64,000 bases of DNA from positions 302,501 to 366,500 of the forward strand of contig JAODUO010000490.1 of assembly GCA_025642075.2 (NCBI GenBank). The letters run 5' to 3'. The notes under the pieces were generated by a model. It saw nothing but the letters and a program-made list of their open reading frames with translations, was not told where the DNA came from and did no database searches. Shown here one piece after another: positions 47,831-61,010 of this stretch. The translations under genes and the position numbers were made by a program. How positions within the stretch are numbered: position 1 is the first letter of the stretch; every line of letters starts with the position of its first letter. This stretch comes from Ridgeia piscesae. Lineage: Eukaryota; Annelida; Polychaeta; Sabellida; Siboglinidae.

Positions 47831-47933
47831 CGACAGAGGGCGCCCTGGCGCAACTAGGGTCTTTGTGCCGTCTCTTGCGTGTTCTTGACGTGTGTAAAAT
47901 GCGGCACCAATTTGCGGAAAATTATGCGGAGCG

Positions 47934-48275
47934 CTTGTTTAAATCATCCTACAATCAGCTGTTGAACTCGCATGACTCCGAAGCCTCACACATACTAAAT
48001 ATGGATACAGTCTGACATGTCCGTCAATGTGAAGGTATACTATGTACTCTAATGTACATTTACAGCCGATGGAACGTCGATTGGTGGCCCGACGACAGGT
48101 GTGCTGGCTCGATGCCGGAAAGGATGTTTAAAATCACCTACAGCTCGCCGTATGCATCACACGAGACTGCTACGTCTTCACATATAGTTAAATATTGATA
48201 TCGTATAACATGCCCGTCAATATGAAAGCATAATGTCTACATTAATGTACATTTACAGTCGATGAAACGTCGCGG
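47934..48275 (+). repeat. Diverged tandem duplication (~190-bp unit)
   Basis: 47934-48083 and 48129-48275 align in order: TCACCTACA/TCATCCTACA, AAATATTGATA/AAATATGGATA, CATGTCCGTCAATGTGAA/CATGCCCGTCAATATGAA, TAATGTACATTTACAG, CGATGGAACGTCG/CGATGAAACGTCG. Confidence 0.7.
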
Positions 48276-48316
48276 GACGTTCGATTGAATTCAGTGCTAA
48301 GATGGCGTTGTTTTGG

Positions 48317-48380
48317 CTGTTCTGTCTATTGACCACACGTACGGCATGCTGTTCTGTCTATTGACCACACATACGGTATG
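48317..48380 (+). repeat. 32-bp direct duplication
   Basis: CTGTTCTGTCTATTGACCAC followed by ACGTACGGCATG, repeated at 48349 with two changes. Confidence 0.85.
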
Positions 48381-48485
48381 CCCAGTTGCCCACATACAAG
48401 CTGTCGCTAGCTACGCGCCAGCACGTTCAATGGCTAATTCTAATTGAGGATGATAATAAACAAGCGTTCAGCAAAACATACAAAC

Positions 48486-48568
48486 AAATCCACGTTAGTC
48501 GCTAGAGGCGCTGATACGCAACTAGGGTCTAGTTGCGTATTGGCGCATCTAGCGACTAACGTGGATTT
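48486..48568. repeat. 83-bp hairpin: 39-bp inverted arms with a 5-bp loop
   Basis: Arms 48486-48524 and 48530-48568 match at 36 of 39 positions around the loop GGGTC. The outer end is AAATCCACGTTAGTCGCTAG. Part of the motif (GCGCAACTAGGGTCT) also occurs at ~47850. Confidence 0.9.
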
Positions 48569-48989
48569 GCGGAACCCCATTTGCTTGCCTGTGCGCCGTC
48601 ATAAGTTATCGAAAATATAATTTGAGTGTTCAATTAAATATTAGAGGACATTATTATATTAGGCACCCTATAAGGTGTTCACATAACCGAAACGCATGTT
48701 TGTCATTAAAAAACCAAACACGAATCAATAACATACTGTAAAAGCTAACATAATACATGCATTCTTCGATAACGTGTGATGCTGTTAAGTAATAGTAAGA
48801 CGGTTTAATTGACCCTGGCAAGGACCAGTATTGCTACTTTGAACCACACTGTCGGCATGACCTTTTATCGGCGTGACCTTTTATCGGCGCAATCGTATTT
48901 ACTGCCGTTACGGTGTATGTTTGGCTGCGCTATCCGTTGTATCCGCTGTGTGCATAGTTGGGGTTCAACGCCAGTCAAAACAGTGTCTT

Positions 48990-49452
48990 TGTGGACCCGG
49001 TGACGGCACAGCGGGGCAGTGTTACAAGACTCGGTCCCGCGCCCGCGGCGCGAGGGTTCACCCGTTGATGCAAGGGGTCATCCGTTGACTGCGGGGTCGT
49101 CCGTTGACCGGCTGACGTTGTCGCGTCGTTTATTAGCGGCTTAATGAAGGACCAGCGGCTGACGGACGCGCGCCTGGCGGCCGGCTCGGGCCTAACGAGT
49201 ACGAGCAGGAGGCGGAGGTAGGACTAGTCCCGTCCAGACGTCAAACGGCTCCGGTTGTCTCCCGTTGCGCTGCTCAGGGATGTACGCGTTATCGCCGAGG
49301 GAAGCTCTCGGGTGAATACAAACAACACGCAGTCGTGCCGTGACTTCAGCGCCGGCGGACGTACATGGTGCAGCGCGGAGGAGGCTCGCTATCGGAACGT
49401 CGCCGCTACCCAGAGAGACGGAGAAACAGGGAGCGGGATCGGGCAGCAAAGG
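48990..49452 (+). promoter_or_regulatory. CpG-rich promoter/5'UTR region
   Basis: Dense CpG (CCCGCGCCCGCGGCGCG at ~49036; GACGGACGCGCGCCTGGCGG at ~49160) in an otherwise AT-rich neighbourhood, directly upstream of an ATG with good context. No TATA box obvious. Confidence 0.5.
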
Positions 49453-49576
49453 ATGGAGAGGCTGCCGTTACCAGGCGGACTGACGAAACTAGGCGGCCAG
49501 GTCCGCTATCTGCTCGCCGTCTGTGCTCTATCGACGTTCGTGCTAATATTACACGTCGCTATCAACTTCAAACCCG
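49453..49576 (+). CDS. Probable first coding exon of a type II (signal-anchor) membrane protein
   Basis: The first ATG in its frame (context AAAGGATGG: purine at -3, G at +4) encodes MERLPLPGGLTKLGGQVR then a hydrophobic YLLAVCALSTFVLILHVAI segment and NFKP before the strong donor CCCG|GTGAGT (49577). A short basic cytosolic tail plus a ~20-residue membrane span is the usual N-terminus of Golgi glycosyltransferases and sulfotransferases, so that class is a reasonable guess. No following exon is recognised in the window, so the rest presumably lies far downstream. The exon call rests on CpG setting, Kozak context, signal-anchor pattern and donor, not on homology. Confidence 0.5.
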
Positions 49577-49669
49577 GTGAGTCTTGCTCGGCTGCGCTTT
49601 GTGACCCGCGACGTCCCGGCTGCAGGGTCAAGCGACGGTAGACGGGACGTTTGGAAAGTACGAGAATGT

Positions 49670-49671
49670 GT

Positions 49672-49721
<50 letters not shown>

Positions 49722-49810
49722 CGTGCGTGCGTGCGTGTGTGTGTGCGCGTACGTGCATGTGTGTGCGTATGTGTTTGCATGTGTGACACGCACGTCGCAC
49801 GCACGCACGC
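49670..49810. repeat. (GT)n/(GTGC)n microsatellite
   Basis: GT repeats 49672-49712 then mixed GCGC/GTGC runs and ACGC runs. Confidence 0.9.
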
Positions 49811-49936
49811 ACGCACGCCCACACAGTCTCAGTATAGTCCGACTCTCCAGTTTCACACGCAACCCCTCACACAGGTAACGAGGTAGGACGTGCGGTATTT
49901 GGTGATGCATCAAACATATTATTGTGTACATAATAT

Positions 49937-50062
49937 ATAGAAAGATATCGTGTAATAGGGGCTATCTTTGTGTTTATTATATAGAAAGATATTGTGTGAT
50001 AGGGGCTATCTTTGTGTTTATTACATAGAAAGATATCGTGTGATAGGGGCTATCTATGTATT
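49937..50062 (+). repeat. 44-bp tandem repeat, ~2.8 copies
   Basis: ATAGAAAGATATCGTGTGAT followed by AGGGGCTATCTTTGTGTTTATTAT-type sequence, starting at 49937, 49981 and 50025. Confidence 0.9.
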
Positions 50063-50395
50063 TTGTTGACAATAGTATCCTCAACTGTTGCTAAATGTAA
50101 GTTGTTGTGGGTCATGTATCCGCCTGTAGAATTGCAGTTACTTACTTTAGATAATCTCGTACAAATGTTCGCAATTTGTAAAGTACCGTCACAGGACCAC
50201 GCTGAAATTACACCGACCTTCAAAACTGCAATCCGAAATAGCGGGTCGAATTGACCGCGGTACCCTTTGATGTTCAACCATATCCCGGTTGCGGTACTCA
50301 GATTCAACCCAGCAAACTTCGGAAGTTCCAGTGACGAATTACTGCGCTAGCTAGTTCTTGGTAGAGAAACAGATATACTCGCTTTATGGCTACCT

Positions 50396-50433
50396 CGTCC
50401 GGTCCGGTCCGGTCCGGTCCGGGCCGGTCCGGT
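50396..50433. repeat. (GGTCC)n pentanucleotide repeat
   Basis: About seven GGTCC units with one GGGCC variant. Confidence 0.9.
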
Positions 50434-50937
50434 ACTTGGAAACGTCCTCTCACTTCAGGACTGGTGCTTATGTTTGTATTAGCATGAATGTCTCCGAGTC
50501 ATTTGTGTTGCGTTCTTGATTCCGGAAACCATGCAAGCAGGTCGCGCCAAACTTCCACGAGCTTGCAGTTGTCGTCGCTTATCTGCGCCGTATTTACTAA
50601 ATAGTTTGTATACGTTTCGTGTGCACGCCACTCAGATTAAGTGAGGGAGAGTGGTGCAGTTTGTTTCACTTAATATACCTTAATACAGAACATAATGTGA
50701 AACATAGATATGCATACAATTCGTGGTTAGAAATTACTCTATAACCGCTTATACATCAGTACGGGAAGAAATTACGCTGCCTGTTTTTTTAACGCAGTTT
50801 GACAAGCAGCGTATGTTCAATATGTTTTGCTGTAGTACTTATTTGTGGTATGTTGGATGTTTTTCAAGGCTACCGCAACACATCAAACCTACGATACCTG
50901 CTGGGGTGACACGTAGTAACACTGGTGGTGGGCACAC
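50434..50937. other. No gene recognised
   Basis: Short ORFs only; presumed intron of the 49453 gene. Confidence 0.35.
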
Positions 50938-51122
50938 TCACAGAACCACGCACGCACGCACACAACCACGCACGCTCCCACACGCACGTACGCACGCACG
51001 TACGCACGCACGCACGCAACCACGCACGCACCCATACCCATACACGCACGCACGCACGCACCCACGCACGCACGCACGCACGCGCACCGCACGCACACGC
51101 ACGCACGCACGCACGCACGCAC

Positions 51123-51171
<49 letters not shown>
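50938..51171. repeat. (CACG)n/(CA)n microsatellite
   Basis: Irregular CACGCACG tract to ~51122 followed by pure CA to 51171. Confidence 0.95.
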
Positions 51172-51173
<2 letters not shown>

Positions 51174-53108
51174 ATCAATGGCGTGATCGTCAGGGTTTTT
51201 TGTGTTACACAAACGTAGTACGGTTTCTCTCCGGATATTTGCGCACAGCCGACATGGACAGTGGCTCTGCGAACTGTACCTGTGGTACATGGACACGTTT
51301 ATGTATGTCAGGGTGTTTCTGCCTATTGTACTTTCGACTCAGTTATACAATGTTTACACTTTACAAGCAGGTTTTAATGAATTTATGAAATGAATATAAT
51401 TTCTACCTTAACTGATTTATCTCGTCTGTGCGGAACGATTTATACAGTGCATGCCTCAGAATCATCAATAATTTGCACACACATTTAAATTGCTGGCCTG
51501 CGAGCAACTGTTTATTGCCCAGTTACCCGTGTCCTGGGTACGTTGAAGGGAACGCCGAGACTCAGCCTGCTATTAATAAACGCGATCCTGAGGCCAGACC
51601 ATGAACTCTGGTATGTATTGCTGATAGCAAAAGGCAATAAGGTAAAAGGCATTTCTTGTGCCAACTTCCACAAAATCGCAATTAGTCTTGGTGTTAAAAG
51701 TCTACTTTTGGCGTTGATGCTACAATAACATCTAGTTGACCAGAAACGTAGTCACATTATCGCAATGAAACTGTGCGTATGACAATAGTATAGCGCACAA
51801 TATTAAAACTAGTTGCCAGTGATTTGGTAATTTATCTGTCGCATACATTGACAAGAGATAACTGCTGATGTCACTCAATACGTCTCACATGTTTCCGCCC
51901 GCTGGTAACCCGACAGGTCACAAGACCGTCTAACATAAACACCCCGTCGTTACTTGAACGGTCCGGGTTACGAAACCAGACTCCCCTGCCCGGGTGCCGT
52001 GTAACTGTAAGGAAACGTTTTACGAGCTGCGTCGTCTTCGCAGGCAAGGGTACTATGGCAATAAAGTACCCCTCCGTTCATCCGGGCATTTATCTCACGC
52101 AGAAACATTTGTGCGCTCTCACGTTTCGACGTCCTCCCACGCGATTTCAGAAAAACTCAAATTCAAGGAGCAATTCTAGGAAATGTCCGTCGTTAACCAC
52201 GCGACCGGCTATAATAGATACGGACAGACTGCTAAAGCAACGCGCTCTTAGGCAGGCTTAAAACGCATAAAACGGAGAAACGTTACAACGGCCGCCTATG
52301 GGAAATCAATTGGTGGTCTATATCCAGAGAGTTTGTGATATGATTGCCGCTAGCCGTAAGTTGATTGGTGAGTTAGCCAGGTGTAGGTAGATATGCCATC
52401 AGCAGCACGGTGCTGTCTCGCGAGGGTGGACTGCACCCTGTGAGGGGCTGTCACGGATTAGCCTAGCCCTCAGCCGTCTTCCCGGTGCAGCTGTCCACAT
52501 AAAACAGCCCCAGCCGCCCCTACACACGAAGCCGTACGTAACACGACACCTCCCTTCGACACAGCCTTCAGTGTAGCGCTCGTGGAAACGACCGAATGCC
52601 TCAAATAGTCTGTTGGCACAACGTGACATTCGGATTTATTGCTACAGTAAACGTTCGAGTTGCCATCACTGCGAAACCGTTTCACGCCGTTTACGAGTTT
52701 TATATTTAACATCATACATTTGAGACCTACTGCTTAGCGTGACTGTGAGTACAGTAAAGCAATATATACTATAAAGTTGTCCATGTGTATTCCCCAAACA
52801 TATCTTCGTATACGGGATCCTTTTTTCTAGTGACTGTTTTAAATGCCCATCTGTTTTGTTACTGATAGTCTGATGGCCAAAATGGGAAATTACAATAGAA
52901 TGTGACTTTTACAGATAACATTTCGACCTGCCAGATTTGTTGTCTATTTGTTATTTTCCGGCCACCTCATCAAACCATAATATATGGCGACCAGCGATCT
53001 ATACATTTACACCATAAAATATATTTTTGATGAGTTAATACGACTCCTTTGGTAGGATCATGGGGTTATCAGGCTATAATACATGTTGAAGGTTAGTTGT
53101 GACGAATT
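51172..53108. other. No gene recognised
   Basis: Mixed-composition sequence; CpG-richer around 51900-52260 but without a supportable exon. Confidence 0.4.
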
Positions 53109-53326
<218 letters not shown>

Positions 53327-53400
53327 TGTTTTTTGTGGTGTGGTGATGTGGTGTAGTGTGATTTATATATATATATATATATACATACATGCATACATAT

Positions 53401-53431
<31 letters not shown>

Positions 53432-53465
53432 CTATATACATACATACATATATACTATATACACT

Positions 53466-56333
53466 GTATATACACATTCATGCCCACAACGAAGTCATAT
53501 TGTTAACAAATAAAACTGGAAATAGTAATGCGGCGCATTGAACATAAAACTATACCAATATATATTTGGTTTGCGAACGTGTCTTTTCTTCAGTTGAAAC
53601 ATTTTCTACTGTGTTTTCAGTCTCTGCATTTCGTTCTATACGATGTCGTTTCTCATCATCGACATCTCTCTTCACAATATTAGTGTGCCTACTTAACCTA
53701 TTACCGTGGGATTCAATAGTATTACTTATGAAGTAGTATTTATATAACGGACGTTTTGTGACGATATTTCCTTCTCGTTCTTGTGGCACCCAGTCGGCGT
53801 TGACAACTCGGTAGACAGCCGAAGCAGCTGCGGTGCTCAGCTGCGGTGCTCAGTTGCAACAACCGTGTATATTTACTGCTTAGGGGTGAATAGTTCGGCA
53901 ACGCAGTCTGGTATCTGCCACAAGAGCGTAACTACGAAGTGAACGCAACGTTCCCGTGGCATGAACAAAATTAGGGAGAATTCCACTAAGCAGGGGTGTT
54001 TCTTTGATCAGATTAATGCAAAATTCGATACTATTCCCATAAAGTTGGGTTGTGCATTTTGAAAAGTCTTGCCACATCTGTGGGCTCTTAGGAGAAGCCA
54101 CACATCAATGACGTGATGCGTTTATCGTCATCATAACCAGTGCCTTCCCGTGGAAACTAGCGATAACGAGCGAGTAAAGAGTGAAGTTAGGCCGAGTTTG
54201 TTGTCACCCATTTTGTTGTCACCCATTTTGGACAACTATTGCCACTAGAGGTCAATGTGGCGGTGCGTGTGGATAGTTTCTATTAATTTTGTGCGTGCGT
54301 GTGGATAGCTTCTATTTATCACGACAACGGATATAGCTAGTATAGTCACAGGTCAGTGTTAGCAGATTCAAAACATTTTATATCTCTGCGTTTTTATCTT
54401 TCCTGTTGCCCCTTTAACAAACTGAATATAAAAATTTAAGAAGTCTTCACATTTTCTCTTAAGTAATAGTAACATGTGCGTTGTTACTGTTATGATTAAA
54501 ACATATTTAGTCACGTTGCTCGATAACAACATTTTATGTGCGTATGGATGTGATATATGTATATGTGGTTGTGCTAGTGTGTGCATCTTAGCGTGGGAGC
54601 ATTTACACGTATGTGTGACCTTCGTAAATGCCCCTTGGCTGCGCCGCGTGATATCGATACGGTCAAACTCTCCGTCAGTCACATGGATACATAGTGAATA
54701 TTGACGTTTGGGAGCATTTTTCGATATGACTTGTGGGACTATCAAACAGTCTACTAACTGTCTGTGGTCAATGTCCTGTGTCCAGCGTCCAGTGGTGGTA
54801 ACATCATCAGGCATGCTGTCAGCGTTCGGACGAACGATGAAGAGGTCAGAAATGATATCGTACTAATCGGACCAACAATTGCCAGTCATTTGCGAACGCT
54901 GGCGCCACCTGCGCTATGCGATTGAGACAGGAATGTGTGGGAATTATTATTGCTCTTTGTTATGCACATATTTTGTAATACGTTTACGTAAAATACATGT
55001 CTCCAGCATCAATCTCGTTTCTTTCTAAGTCCGGGCTGCGGTTGACCTAAACACCGGTCTTCAAATTGTCGTCTTTCTTTTTTATTTCCACAATTGCGCC
55101 TAGGCTGTCGTCTCCCCTCATCCAATCGTTCGCTCTGGTCCTCCACTCCCATTCTCATCGTTATAAGTATGCTAATGACTAATTATACAATGGTTTACAT
55201 TTTAATATAATATATTATTTACAATGAAATTTGTTTTTAAGTGTATATTTTATTCCATGTACTTTTTTACACTGTTTAAACGCGCCTATGATATGGTTCC
55301 GGAGATATGGCGCTTTAGAAATGCTGGTTATAATAATAATAATAATATCCTTGTGCACAATCCTCCATTCTCGGTTTCACATATGCATTTTGACATATGA
55401 TAAAAACCAGGTCACGCAGGCTCTAATGTTTTAGGGACACCTTTCCAATGACCATAATTTAAATGTAAACAAATGAACATACGCGAAATGTGGCGATTCG
55501 CGAAATGCAGTGTACACATGATAATCATGTTTGTCTAGTTTCAAACCAAACCTCCATTTTGTCTTTCCCATAATTATGATCTTTCACAGGTTTCGAATAG
55601 ACACTCTGATGTTAATTATTTAATTTATCAAGCAGTGGTTTTATGGACGCCAGACAACCCGCTATTTCTTCTGGTCGCGTAGTTTCGTTGTGGTGTCTAC
55701 ACGCTATCTTACTGAATTGCGAGGCCTGAGTTTACATTCTCAGGATTACACCATGCAACCATTTCCAACAAGCGATTGATTTCACGACAGAAAGTAGGCT
55801 GTTGTTGTGGTCGCCATTTCAGCGGACTGATTGACACGTCCTTTGTCATCAAGACAAACACACAATTGGGATTCCTCTCCGGTGAGAAGGATGTGCAATT
55901 GATGACAATTACAGACTGTTTGTTATGCAACGACCGTCATGTTTGCTCCGACGGCGACTGTCACACAACGATTGGACTATGGTCTCGCGGCAGATCGTAC
56001 TTCACGTGAGACATGCGAATGTTTTTGTGGTGGATTCGAGTGTTGGCCTACTCACCGCTTGGTGTGCCATTCGATGTGAATTAGGGGATGTGTATTACTA
56101 GATCAGACTGAGGAAAGACGATTTCAAAACAACGCTATTTGATGTAAGCATTTATAATATTATTATGTTTTCGCATATTTTGACGGTCTCTAATAGTAAT
56201 GCTTTCTCCCCCTTCTCCGTTCTTTTTGACAGCTTAACTTCCTTCCCTCCCTCCCTCCATCTTCCCTTCGTCCTCCCTACCTCCTCCGTCCCTCCGTTTC
56301 TCCCTCCCTCCTTCCTTACCTCCCTCCCCTCCT

Positions 56334-56335
<2 letters not shown>
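53466..56335. other. No gene recognised
   Basis: No coding homology on either strand. GCTGCGGTGCTCA occurs twice in tandem at ~53830-53855. Confidence 0.4.

Positions 56336-56430
<95 letters not shown>
56336..56430. repeat. (CCAG)n tetranucleotide repeat
   Basis: About 23 copies with one CGAG interruption, preceded by a CCTCC/CTTCC pyrimidine tract (56238-56335). Confidence 0.95.
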
Positions 56431-56431
<1 letters not shown>

Positions 56432-56722
56432 TTTCAATAGATCGACATGCCAGTGCTACTGACTTAGTTCCTGGCCAGAAGGCCGCCATTGACTCTCCCT
56501 GTTGATTAGTCCAGTCTACGGTGACGTGAGACTGTCACCGACGAGTCAGCACATACACACCTGGGTCACATCGCGAGTGAAGGCCGCCATCTGCCTTGCC
56601 TGTCAGACGAATTACCCCGGGGTGAATTCCACCGTCACCGTTCAGATCGTGCGCGTGCTTACATCTCGTTTTAGAGCCACCGTCTGGGCCGATTCCGCCA
56701 TTCGTGGTGCGGCGCCGCTACA

Positions 56723-56968
56723 ATGTCGGTTGGTTTTGAGTTGGGAACCACCACAACGGTTACGTGTATTGTTGAAATATTTATTTTATCTTTGATAATA
56801 TTGTTCGAGTGCCTCCTGGTTTTTTATTTGGCAGAACATTATCGAGAATGTTTGATCGATGTGTTCGAAAACGATGAAGGACAACTGATTTTTTTGACAT
56901 ATTATTATCAAATATGTTTGCCGTTTTCAATTAATGTAAATGCATCAATTCAATCATCAATTACCTAA
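56723..56968 (+). CDS. Possible small single-pass membrane ORF, 81 aa
   Basis: ATG in a GC-rich setting (GGCGCCGCTACAATGTCGG). The product has a hydrophobic stretch TCIVEIFILSLIILFECLLV followed by charged AEHYRECLIDVFENDEG. No family recognised; no splice or promoter proof; it may be chance. Confidence 0.15.
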   Translation: MSVGFELGTTTTVTCIVEIFILSLIILFECLLVFYLAEHYRECLIDVFENDEGQLIFLTYYYQICLPFSINVNASIQSSIT

Positions 56969-59700
56969 ATTAATGTAAATGTTCCGTAGATACATATATG
57001 CGATGGGCCCATCGCAGATATGCATTTACCGGAATGTAGTCGCGACAAGCACATTCAACACATTGTGGGCTTTCGTCAAGATGGTAATCTCGTCGAGTAT
57101 TAATATATGGTTGCGTATTTGTTTCGTTGGGGTAGAGAAAGCTGTTTAAGCATTCCCTTCAAGAGGGAAGGGCAAGCTGTCGAGAGTATGACTTTCATTA
57201 GGGATGGGGAATCCGGTGGATTGTTTGTTTCATCAGGGATAGGCAAACTGATTGAGTTTCGTCACTGAGGGGTATACAAGTCTGGTATTTCTTTCATCAC
57301 TGTCGGGCAGTCTTCTTCACGCATTATGCTGATCGAGTAGTTTCATCGACGATTTAGTTTCATCGCTGGTTTTAAATGGATCGACTCATGTCACATGCAC
57401 GCACCAACTCACGTAATGCCTGGAAAGTAGAGAACATAATTGGTGGAATTAAAATGATAACCTGTCAAAACTGGAAAGTGGAGAACATAATTGGTGAAAT
57501 TTAAAGGATAATCTAATCGATTGCAAGTTTAGCAGCACGAACGATCACACATAATTTACTGACACGTAATCCCATCACCAATATACAGACAATTTCAATT
57601 CCTATATTACAATTGAATTTATCTTACAATGACAATATAAAAAAATAGTTTCCGAGCATGTCATGTAACACCAGCCATTATTGGCTCAAGCACAAATCAC
57701 CGATTCAAGAGTGGCAACAAAAAGATTGGAGAAGCCCACTTGGTCCTCAATGCCTCAATACCATTGTTGGAATTAATGCAAAAAATAATTTCCTGACGCA
57801 ACGGGATAGCATTGCATAATGCTGTAAATACAGGATTGACGATTTCACAAAATCTTGAACTTGTTACGTGAAGTGAAATCCTTAAGTCTGAAGTTATCCA
57901 CAAGAGTACACATTCGTTGAACAGCAGCGCTTTAGCTAGAACTAAGTTAACATATTTACGACCGCCGATTGTGGGAACATCTACTGAAGTGTGGTCCAAG
58001 TAGCTATTACGTGATAACCTTTGAGTCGCTCTGACAACGAAACACCACCAAGATGGTTTACGTTGGGAAAGCGTGTACAGTCGGTCGTGCCTTGGCAAGC
58101 CGAAAATGGTTAAACAGCCAGCGTTGATGTTATATTAGGGAATATGTATCAACACATATTAGTTTTAGCCTGAGAGCAGTCACTAGTGTCGCAGAAAGTG
58201 AAACTGTCATATGTATGATAGCACTGCATTGATTATTTCGTTGTATTATGTATGACAAATTAAAATTACATTTTGATTATACAATGTTTACACCAGTGTG
58301 CCCTATGCAATATACACGGCCTACGCTGAATCATTTCTACTTCGTCAGAGTACATGTTCTCCGCGTGATTATCGGAAACAGGTCAACCTGGCGCTTTTCT
58401 GTTCTCTCCAAGTATACGAGATTGCCAGGTGTGAATCTGGTTGTGATCCCGTTGCTGGATTATTTCTTATTGTTCCCAACCTTTCTTGTAATAACCTCAA
58501 ACATCAATGCGCTGTTGTCAGCACATTTTAGCTTCCGAGAACTTCCTTAAGTAATCAATTAAGCTATGTCTGTACAGTGTGCGGTTTACACAATCATTTC
58601 GTCTTGACGGATGTATACATGCCTGTAGAGATGTGGATTTTAACACCCAAAGCCGTCTGTAGATGCAGTGCCGTGACACGCACACACGACACCCATACAC
58701 AACCGCATGTGCTCGAGGCCATCAAACTAATAACGGCGACGTAGACAGCGTATTATCTACGTACCAACGTGGCCCACTCAGCACTACGATCCCTGAACAA
58801 TTTATCACCACATTCCAGCGGTGTGGTAGCGCGCTAGCTGCCACGGTCTACACCGCCGCCACGCAAGGCCGGGGCTGCGACCCAGACGGGCTCGGTGTGA
58901 AGAGGGAAACAGACAGTCAACACATCCGGTGCTCATCAGATACCCGCTGACGTGGACCGGTGTAATCGGGTTATACCGACACATCTGTTTCTCGGACATG
59001 TCACTCAGTTAACCCATCGGCCCAGAAAGATGTGTGGATGAGTGACTGTGTTAGTTGACTAGGAACGACTCAAACAAGGTGGTGTGTATAGTCATTGTAG
59101 ACTTGCAGGTTTATGTAAATGGATGTCGTCCCTCTCGGGTGCGTGTTACGTCCTTTGTGACTCCGATCTGTTGTAGCTTGGTACGATCCTTGTAACATAA
59201 TATTTTGTATTGGAGAACATGTTTATACTGGCACTAACCCAACTGAGACCGGATAGGTTTGTGTCAGATGACCGGTGTTAGTACCAGATTAACACAATTT
59301 ATTAGCGTCTCTGAAATAGATCACGTTGTGAAATTGTAACCGTGTAAGCGGGAGAGAATTATGTTGCCACTGATTCGTTCTTTCAAGGGAGCATTTGGGT
59401 ATTTCAAACTCTGTATATTACCAAGAAAAAACCCCAATGTGTGTTCGTCTTTTCTCGACATGTTAAGAACATCTGACCTATTACGATAATACGGTACCAT
59501 ATACCAACATTTGTGTGTGGAATCGCGCGAATTCTCGACCATGTAACACGTAGTCCTACTCCGGATGCACCTTTGAAAGTCTGCGGGCCCAGTCACGTCT
59601 AGTGCACGGCTTCTGTTGCACCGTTTCACGTTACGAGCAAAATCGGCAATTATATGCAGATGCGCGAATCTGTGATACTGGCGGTGTAGTATGGTCTAAG
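56969..59700. other. No gene recognised
   Basis: A two-copy direct repeat (TGGAAAGTRGAGAACATAAT, ~57421 and ~57471) is the only structure seen. The longest ORFs lack ATG starts and any known motif. Confidence 0.4.
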
Positions 59701-59811
59701 TGATGCGCAGGAGAGGTTCAAATAGCGATCCGGATGGAGTACCGCGAATCAAATGTCGTACAACCGACGACGGATTGAGGCAGTTCCCAGCAGAACCTGT
59801 CACTCATGTGC

Positions 59812-59893
59812 AGACTTCCGGTCTGACAGCCTGACGTCACATAGCTAGCGGTACGTCATATAAAGCAGCGAGATGGTCATTGTTCTGGAATAG
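59812..59893 (+). promoter_or_regulatory. Promoter-like cluster: ETS site, CRE, half-CRE and TATA box
   Basis: ACTTCCGG (ETS consensus complement) at 59814-59821, full CRE palindrome TGACGTCA at 59832-59839, TACGTCA at 59852-59858 and TATAAAG at 59859-59865. A start would fall near 59890, and GAATAG|GTAACT at ~59893 could be a first donor. No coding exon is linked to it. Confidence 0.4.
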
Positions 59894-60298
59894 GTAACTT
59901 AAGGTACGTACAAAGCACGTATAACTTAATTTTAACTAATTTTAAGTGTAACTAACTAGTTAGTAAACTAATTAGTACACCATGGACGCATTTAATTATA
60001 GGTACGTCTAATTAGAATGCAGTAATTACTATTATTATTACCACAACTTTAAGATAATAAACTACACAAAGTGCGAAAGGGTTACTACAGACATTACATG
60101 ATATACTATTTGTTATTATTCGATATCAGTTTCTTATTGTGGATAAGAGAAGAATTATAAGGCGTGTTGGAAGAATAGGGGAGTAGCTAAAGAAGCTTGG
60201 ACAAAACACAAGTGATGTAGGTCGGGAGGAGTTGAGCACCAGGCTAGACGTAGACGAGGACTCCATGTTTGTATTACATCAAATAGCGGGTTTATAAC

Positions 60299-60337
60299 CG
60301 AGAGAGAGAGAGAGAGGGGGGGGAGGGAGGGAGGGAG

Positions 60338-60369
<32 letters not shown>

Positions 60370-60478
60370 GGAGAGATGGAGGGAGAGAGGGAGGAGAGGG
60401 AGGAGGGAGGGAGGGAGGGAGGAGAGAGAGAGAGAGAGAGGAGTGAGAGAGTGAGTGAGAGAGAGAGAGAGAGAGAGA

Positions 60479-60544
<66 letters not shown>

Positions 60545-60692
60545 AAGAAGAGAGACATACATACATACATACATACAGACAGACACAGACACAGACACAG
60601 ACACAGACACAGACACAGACACAGACACAGACACAGACACAGACACAGACACAGACACAGACACAGACACAGACACAGACACAGACACAGAC
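60299..60692. repeat. Compound microsatellite (GA)n-(CATA)n-(GACACA)n
   Basis: Irregular GA/GGA tract 60299-60550, CATA 60556-60577, then ~18 GACACA units to 60692. Confidence 0.96.
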
Positions 60693-60837
60693 AATCAGCA
60701 GACAGAGAGTTTGCTAAATGACAGACAAAAATGCTCTAATATATACGATCTGCAATCTGACAGAGCAGACTGAGTAATAACAAAAGAATCTGCACGTTTT
60801 CGATACCAATTGGGTCAGATGAATTATGCGAACTAGG

Positions 60838-61010
60838 AGGTCTGATAGGAGGACATTGAATGACCCGAGGGAAAAGATCGGGATGGAGTGTAGCTTAGAG
60901 GGCAGATTAGCTAAACGCTGGATGACTGGGGCAGGTCACTTGATAAGAACGGGTATGTGTACTTTACCAAGGAGAGCATAGGCGAGGGCGACGGAAAAGG
61001 GAAACATCTC
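60838..61010 (+). pseudogene. LINE reverse transcriptase C-terminal remnant
   Basis: RSDRRTLNDPREKIGMECSL then EGRLAKRWMTGAGHLIRTG resembles the RLxxxxMRWAGHLxRM tail of LINE reverse transcriptases, followed by a Arg-rich block broken by a stop. Weak but collinear. Confidence 0.5.

Noticed and set aside
54368..54814. 148-codon minus-strand ORF with ATG
   Set aside because: No homology or signal pattern; the length is plausible by chance in this composition. Left as unsupported.
57697..58098. 133-codon minus-strand ORF
   Set aside because: Begins with TTG rather than ATG, shows no motif I recognise, and has no splice or promoter context.
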